Assembly (NCBI GenBank): GCA_964019425.1
Contig: OZ025800.1
Location: forward strand, 817,501-881,500
DNA: 64,000 bases
Direction: 5' to 3'
Origin: Flectonema sp. DT1601
Lineage: Eukaryota; Euglenozoa; Diplonemea; Diplonemida; Diplonemidae
The first letter of the stretch is position 1. Every line of letters begins with the position of its first letter. Made by a program: the position numbers and the translations under genes. This document shows positions 58,530-64,000 of the stretch, in pieces. Under the pieces are notes generated by a model that was not told where the DNA came from, did no database searches, and worked only from the letters and a program-made list of their open reading frames with translations.

Positions 58530-59378
58530 TTACTTGGCACACCTAACTGACGACCTGATGTTGTTGTTCGGAGAATGCACTTTTTTAATCCTCCGAGAAG
58601 AAGAAGGAGGAGAGCTGTAACTTATATTGTTATTGGCATTGTTGTTGTGTGACCTACGAATGCTACCTTGAAGAGGAGGAGATGCAGGTAAAGGTATATA
58701 ATAACTGAGCTTAAACCATGTGCCACTAAGAATATTTCCCATCACCTCTGTTTGTATGTCGGGGAGATTGAAATCATCAGCGAGAACGTTTCTGACTATT
58801 TTGTGAATTTCTCTTACGGCAGCATCACGAGTGAGTCCGACAGGTATATCTTCATCTTTTATTAAATAATTAGCAAACCTACCAGATGGTAGTTTGGCCC
58901 ACACGCTTGCATCACCACTTGATGCAGCTTGCATCATATTGCGCATAGCATCTTCGACATACTCAACAGTTCGGTGTCGCATATCAGTCAGCCAGTTATG
59001 AAGTGAGGTTTCCTTATCGTGACATAATCTAAAGAACACGAATGCGTTTCCTCGTGAAAAATCACGCATTCCGTGGTCGATGTGGTAATTTTGAACGCCC
59101 CTTTCTTCCAGTATCTCCTCAGCTGTGTTGTACAAAAAGTCGAGAGCCTCATTATCAGTCATCCAACGGGGCTTTCCATCATTCGCTGTTAAGAATTTGA
59201 CTGAGTGAGCGCCCCATGCCATGGGTTCGTGCAAGTTATCAAACCCTCTGTCAATCTGTTCTTCCACAAAATCGGTCATCTTTTCTCGTTGTTTTTGTTG
59301 CCAACCGCTGTAGTGACCTTCTAGAGCTTGCTTTAACAGAATGGAAGCTGCGCCCCGTTGCACCTTTCCCTCATTCAT
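58530..59378 (-). CDS. Unrecognised 282-residue protein
   Basis: 282 residues from the ATG at 59378 (MNEGKVQRG). A compact alpha-helical N-terminal domain (about 1-215) is rich in charged and aromatic residues: SILLKQALEGHYSGWQQKQ, DNEALDFLYNTAEEILEERG, HLIDHGM-like YHIDHGMRDFSRGNAFVFF, RTVEYVEDAMRNMMQAA, and AVREIHKIVRNVLADDFNLP. The tail is low-complexity Asn/Ser/Arg. No family recognised and no signal or membrane segment. An upstream in-phase extension would need a GTG start, while the acceptor TTTATTTATTTACAG (AG 59397-59398) with an 18-nt leader clearly favours this ATG. This is the first gene of the visible array as transcribed. Confidence 0.75.
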   Translation of the reverse strand: MNEGKVQRGAASILLKQALEGHYSGWQQKQREKMTDFVEEQIDRGFDNLHEPMAWGAHSVKFLTANDGKPRWMTDNEALDFLYNTAEEILEERGVQNYHIDHGMRDFSRGNAFVFFRLCHDKETSLHNWLTDMRHRTVEYVEDAMRNMMQAASSGDASVWAKLPSGRFANYLIKDEDIPVGLTRDAAVREIHKIVRNVLADDFNLPDIQTEVMGNILSGTWFKLSYYIPLPASPPLQGSIRRSHNNNANNNISYSSPPSSSRRIKKVHSPNNNIRSSVRCAK

Positions 59379-59396
59379 TTTGCAATTCGGCGCCAC

Positions 59397-59416
59397 CTGT
59401 AAATAAATAAAGGCTG
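59397..59416 (-). promoter_or_regulatory. Splice acceptor that sets the start of the rightmost gene
   Basis: CCTTTATTTATTTACAG, 18 bases before the ATG at 59378. Confidence 0.65.
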
Positions 59417-59611
59417 ATAACGTCGAGAAACTGTAACGGTAACTAATCTAAGCTGAATATCTTATTGCTGTTCTGCCTTAAGTCTTTTAACCTCCAGATA
59501 TGAAATGAATTACGGAAAGAAAAAGAAAATAAAAAAATATTATTTTTTTTTATTAATTTATTAATATTATTAAAAGTAACTAATTCTTGCAAAAAAGAAG
59601 ATGGGGGGGGT

Positions 59612-59795
59612 GAATGTTTGAATTTGTAAAATACAACTGTTTTGTATCGCGTTAACATAACGATAGTTTAACATCTGTTAAGGATACAGTGAACTATGGT
59701 GATGCTTAACTTAGCCTTTTAAAGTAACTATTAGGTTTCGAGAGTAATCCATATACCTCTTACCTCTATTCTCTCTCATCAGTATGGTGTAGAAG
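59612..59795 (+). repeat. Dispersed repeat family A, copy 2
   Basis: About 180 bp aligned with 19310-19500 in the same orientation; see that entry for shared blocks. Confidence 0.6.
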
Positions 59796-62700
59796 TCAAT
59801 CAATTATTAAGACCGAAGCACTCCAAGATGGGGGGAAAAAGAAAAGAAAGAAAGAAGAAAACGTTAACGCAAACAAGTGGGTAGCAGAGATTGAAGACGA
59901 GTCGACTCGGCACAAACAGAAGTCATATTGGTTCATGGCTGTGCCCTTACTAACCAGCCTCCCTAAACAAACGAAATTGAAAAAAATATGAACTTTGGTA
60001 GGCGCCGTGTTCCACGTTCGTTGTCCTGTCATTTATTGTGCGCTCTTGTAAGACATACGTTTGGAAATGATGAATCAGTTATTTTTTAAAAAACGCTCAA
60101 AAAAAAAAGAAGAAAAAAAAAAAAAAAACCCCCCGATTTTTCAAAGTACGTACATGGTCGAGAACTTTTTCTTTTTTTGTCAAATTTTTAAAATATGTTC
60201 CGTCTACTCGTGCCTGAACCACATTCCGGGATCAGGTGAACCTTCCGAAGCTGCGAAAATGTGCATAAAATGAACTCTCTCGACATCGGCATTTGAAAGA
60301 TTGGTCAAAAATGAATCAAAAAACACCCCCCCCCCCCGACTCTAACTTTTCACATAATAACGGTTACCTCCGAAGACATATCTCTTGACTTGCGTTCTCA
60401 GAACCAACAACCGTTGTTTCTGCCTAAGTCCGTGAAAAGGGTTTTGGTGGAGGAATGGAAAATAGCGGGAGCTTGTTTTGTTTTACTCGCATTTGGGTTA
60501 GGTGAAGCAAGAGCATTGGGGCGGACCCACAAGGGTGTAGTAAAGTTATGATAGCCTTGATGAACCCACCAACGGGATGTAAACCATTACTAGGAACTCT
60601 ACAGATGTTACTACAGACTCGGAAGCTTTTATAATATTATTTACTATTGACGGTGTAGCACTACAATGAATTTATTTTAAGTTTCTGATGTGCATAATCA
60701 AAAACACGCACGTGTTATTTTTCTTTTTTGCTATTGGCTCTGTCTCGAACTGATGACTCCGGGGTCTGGGTACCCGCGACCTTGAAACAAAAAGAAATGA
60801 TCAGCAAGAAGTGGTAAAACCTCCTTTTATGAAACAATCACATGTGTCAAATGCCAAAATAATTGTAAGCACTAACATTGCAACGCGCTTACACGAACAC
60901 AAGGAACAGTTTCAACAAAGTTGAAATAGAATTGTACTCCGGACCAGAATATACGAAAATTATTTGATCCTTCTATAAAGTAAAAAAAGAAATATTGATT
61001 CACGAATTTTAGACACACAAAACACAGGAAGAGAGCCTCACCACAAGGTGTACAGTTGAGCGAAGCAACGTCTTTTCGTAAGTTCACTTCCTCCTGGTTT
61101 GTTTTGTGTGGAATTAAAAAACAGAATACCAAATGGGAAGAATTAATTACTTCAATAAGACGAAAGGAAAAAAAGAGAGAACTCAAACAGCAACCGCACC
61201 AATAGAGATCAAGGAGATTTTTTTTTTTTTTTCGCAGCTTCTACAGTATTAGAATAAGAAATTTAGCTTGCCTGCTGGTGTTTATAACTTTTATAACTAC
61301 TGCTGACATCTTTTTTTTTTTTTTTTTTTTTTTTTTCCCCTTTTTATGGGGTAGCGACTTTTAAGTTACGGAGATATTTTTTAAAAAGTAACTACACTTC
61401 TGGGTCGCACTGCTTGCAAGCAAATCAGGGAATATAGACTCCAGAAAAAAGCTGTCTCATCGAAGAAAGACGAGCTCAAGGAATTGAGTTTTATAAAGAA
61501 GGCGAGAAGCGTATCCATAATTGTTACAAACAACAACTCACTGTTCTATTTAACCAAAACACGACTTGAGAATGAAAATTGAAAACGATTGCCTCTCATT
61601 GAGTTACTAACATGTGTCTTGTTAAATATATTCACGTTTTTTTTTTTTTTTTTAGTTTTTTTTTTTTTCCTTCTTTTTTTGATACATCTTTAGATTCACT
61701 CTTGTGGCACACGGTAGAGTCGGAAAGAGTCGGAAAGGAAAAATAAAACAGAAAAACAGATTCACGGGGGAGAGTTTGTGAGAAAGAAACAACACAAACC
61801 CTACAGAACAGCCGAAGGCAAAAAAAAAAACGAAGACAATCACAAGAAGAACATATCGATATATCAGTTCAGACTGTGATATCGAAAAAGAATTATGAAC
61901 ATAACGACGTTCATCATCCTAGTTTAATAAAAGGAGAAAAAAGAAAAAATGTTCGCATGGGCACCAAAATCAAAAACCAAAAAAGAAAACACATCGTTCT
62001 GCTGTTCCATATTACAGCGTGGAATACTCTTTCACCACGAATACAACACACAACACATTATTACTCCGGCTATTGGTTGGGTATACAAACTCAAGTAGAC
62101 AAAAAGAAAACATTTATCCAAGTGAAGCAAGTAAACCGATGAGATGACTAATTAGTATTTTGACACATCAAAGGAAGTATTTCCTATCGATACGTCGTCT
62201 TTTGTAATGTTATTTAGCAACATCCCAGAACCATTGCGAGGATGGTACAAAGACTTTAATACGAATTGATACCAATAAGAATAAGATAAACAATTTCGGG
62301 GAGAAAAACTAAAGAAAAACAGATAAAAACCGCACAACACTTGGAAAGCAATTAACGGAAAAGTTAGGACATCAGTCGGAAGTCAGGAAGGTTTTTTTTT
62401 TTTTTTTTTTTTTTTTGGTTTTTTTTTTTTTTTTTGAGGTCTGTTCAATTTCGAAAAAAAACAAAAACAAAAAACAAAAAAAAAAAGGGGAGAAAAAAAA
62501 GAGAAAAAAAAAAGCGAAACCAATATAATATTGGGTTCGAGATTATTGTGATACCCTATGAAAAATAAAAACACTAAAAAAAATGATTATCTTTTGCACG
62601 GAAAATGCCGTAAAAACTGTAAAACACGTTTTCGTTTTTCTTGCCACTTATACTTGTGGGGTGCAAACGGGAATAAAAAAAAAAAAAAGAAAAGAGAGAA

Positions 62701-63521
62701 CGAGAGAAAGAGAATAATACTTTTTACGAAACTATCGTGACAATAAGATTCCTGGGATGACATCGGCTTTCACTTACTATACAGAAAATAATAAAACATT
62801 GCTGATGTTTTTTTGTTGTGTCATGAAACGACTTAAAACTGAGGAAGCTAAAGAAGGCTTTACCGCCCAACATTACTTTTATCACATACAATACCTGCTG
62901 AATTGTAAGAAGGGGGACAAAAAAAAGGTTCCACCAAGATTCGCAGTGCACCACATCTGCTCATTCACTGTGGATGTTTATCTCTCATTTTTTTTTTTTT
63001 TTTTTTTTTTCGGATTTCACCATTTTTCAAAAAAAAAAAACAACAAAAAAAAATTTTCTAAAAAAAATTAAAAAAAAAACATGACACACTACGGATCAAT
63101 GCAAGATCTAATTAAAAAGAACAGGCTTCCGTAGGAAAAAATGATAATTTTACTTCTCCAGGTTGAGGGAATATGTGAGTGAGTCACGGTAAACGTGAAA
63201 AGGAAAAATTACGCACTTTATTTTTTATTATTTTCCCGTACTCGTGCCAATGTTTCTTTGAGTATATGACCCAAACCTTGCGTCTCAATTCATATAAATA
63301 GGCGAAAACTTTGAGCACCAGGAGGGTGTTTGTTTTCTACTTAATTAATTTAAATCATATGTCGGTTAACCACTCGACAAGATCCTGGTTGGGTGAAAAA
63401 AAAAAGGGATAATAAGAAAACAAAAAAATCACACAGATTATAGAGAATTAATTATTTTTATTTCGTCCATCTCATATGTCAATGAGTTTCCCATTAATGA
63501 TGACGGTAATCTTTATTCTCG

Positions 63522-63547
63522 TTTTTTTTTTTTTTTTTTTTTTTTTT
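63522..63547 (+). repeat. Poly-T run, 26 bases
   Basis: Uninterrupted T-run. Confidence 0.9.
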
Positions 63548-64000
63548 CCCCCATCTTTGCCTCCATAAAAAACGGAGTGAAAGAACGGAATACAACAAAA
63601 AGTGTGGCTGGAAAAAGTTTACTCAATAAAATTAAAAAAAACTCAACAACTAATCAACGATAAAGGCCAACAAAGAAACATGTTTAACGATGTTTAAAAG
63701 GCTCATCACAAATGAAGAGATCACACAAGGCAGTACGAAAAACAACAAATCATATAATTTAAAGGGAAAATAAACGATCGTGTTTTGGACAACAGGAAAG
63801 ATCGAAGAGAGAAAATGACATTCAGCTGTTTTGAACATCTTTTTCATTGATAGCGAAACATAAAGAGAAAATTTACTTTGAAGGGTAAGATAATGTCGTA
63901 TTTTTTTATAAAGCTAGGGAAGAAACGCTTAGAACGTGGACTGTGGGATCCACATGCGACACTGTGTTAGTGGGTTTTTCCCACTTTATCGGATTATTGC

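Larger units (their letters stand above)
59417..64000. other. 4.6-kb gene desert at the right edge
   Basis: Family A repeat copy at 59612-59795, T-runs at about 61310-61335, 62393-62416 and 63522-63547, a C-run near 60327, and a G-T5-C hairpin at 63970-63984. The stretch 60360-60840 has mixed composition but only frames of 31 codons or fewer. No gene, tRNA or strand-switch promoter recognised. Confidence 0.5.

Noticed and set aside
59379-59396. N-terminal extension of the rightmost gene
   Set aside because: It would need a GTG start and lies exactly downstream of the acceptor as leader; the ATG at 59378 fits better.
60872-61186. Minus-strand frame of 104 codons
   Set aside because: Phe-rich ends come from T-runs, and there is no acceptor near its start; the middle is mixed but not convincing.
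1-64000. Retroviruses, LTR elements, LINEs or DNA transposons
   Set aside because: No reverse transcriptase, integrase, transposase or capsid-like frame, and no long terminal repeats, were seen; only short non-coding dispersed repeats.

Overview
This is a eukaryotic nuclear window, most likely from a flagellated protist. It is A+T-rich and crowded with homopolymer runs. I can support 19 protein genes, one of them cut by the left edge, plus one small candidate gene. Every one lies on the minus strand, so the window reads as a single directional gene array transcribed from right to left. Nearly every start codon has a pyrimidine-rich tract ending in AG 7-32 bases upstream, as expected for 3' splice sites that accept a spliced leader. 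Five genes would otherwise carry implausible in-frame N-terminal extensions, and these sites trim them. Together with a degenerate class III cyclase-like membrane protein, BspA-type leucine-rich repeats, SEPSECS and a sperm-tail-type PG-rich protein, this suggests a relative of Euglenozoa (diplonemid or bodonid-like) or another spliced-leader protist. The lineage is inference: no spliced-leader RNA gene was found. Short cis introns (61-127 nt) are also present, in at least four genes, which argues against a trypanosomatid.

Layout from left to right (genes read right to left). 1-10.8 kb: an unrecognised N-terminal fragment, a class I-type PI3-kinase, an MmpL/RND-type transporter, and a GUCD1-like protein whose last exon adds a hydrophobic tail. 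10.8-16.3 kb: gene desert. 16.3-17.5 kb: INPP5A-like phosphatase. 17.6-20.6 kb: desert. 20.6-25.8 kb: a CCCH zinc-finger protein and a six-exon Rad5/HLTF-type SNF2-RING protein. 25.8-31.9 kb: desert with a small candidate gene and a 14-copy 30-bp minisatellite. 31.9-33.9 kb: cyclase-like protein. 33.9-36.5 kb: desert. 36.5-59.4 kb: a dense block of eleven genes: ubiquitin-like/LRR protein, formin, coiled-coil protein, PPR protein, an unknown, a PG-rich protein, a small-Tim-like protein, an ADPRM-like phosphoesterase, SEPSECS, a helical-repeat protein and an unknown. 59.4-64 kb: desert.

The genes do not form a single pathway. Shared themes are phosphoinositide signalling (PI3-kinase, InsP3 5-phosphatase), actin and flagellar structure (formin, PG-rich protein), mitochondrial function (PPR, small Tim) and selenocysteine synthesis. 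This mixture is normal for functionally random polycistronic arrays.

The most notable observations are the uniform splice-acceptor and short-leader architecture, minimal upstream ORFs in five leaders (two overlapping the main ATG as ATGA), C-terminal exons hidden in apparent 3' UTRs, a formin with about 20 copies of a leucine-rich motif recently expanded by a 519-bp tandem duplication, and dispersed repeat families confined to the deserts.
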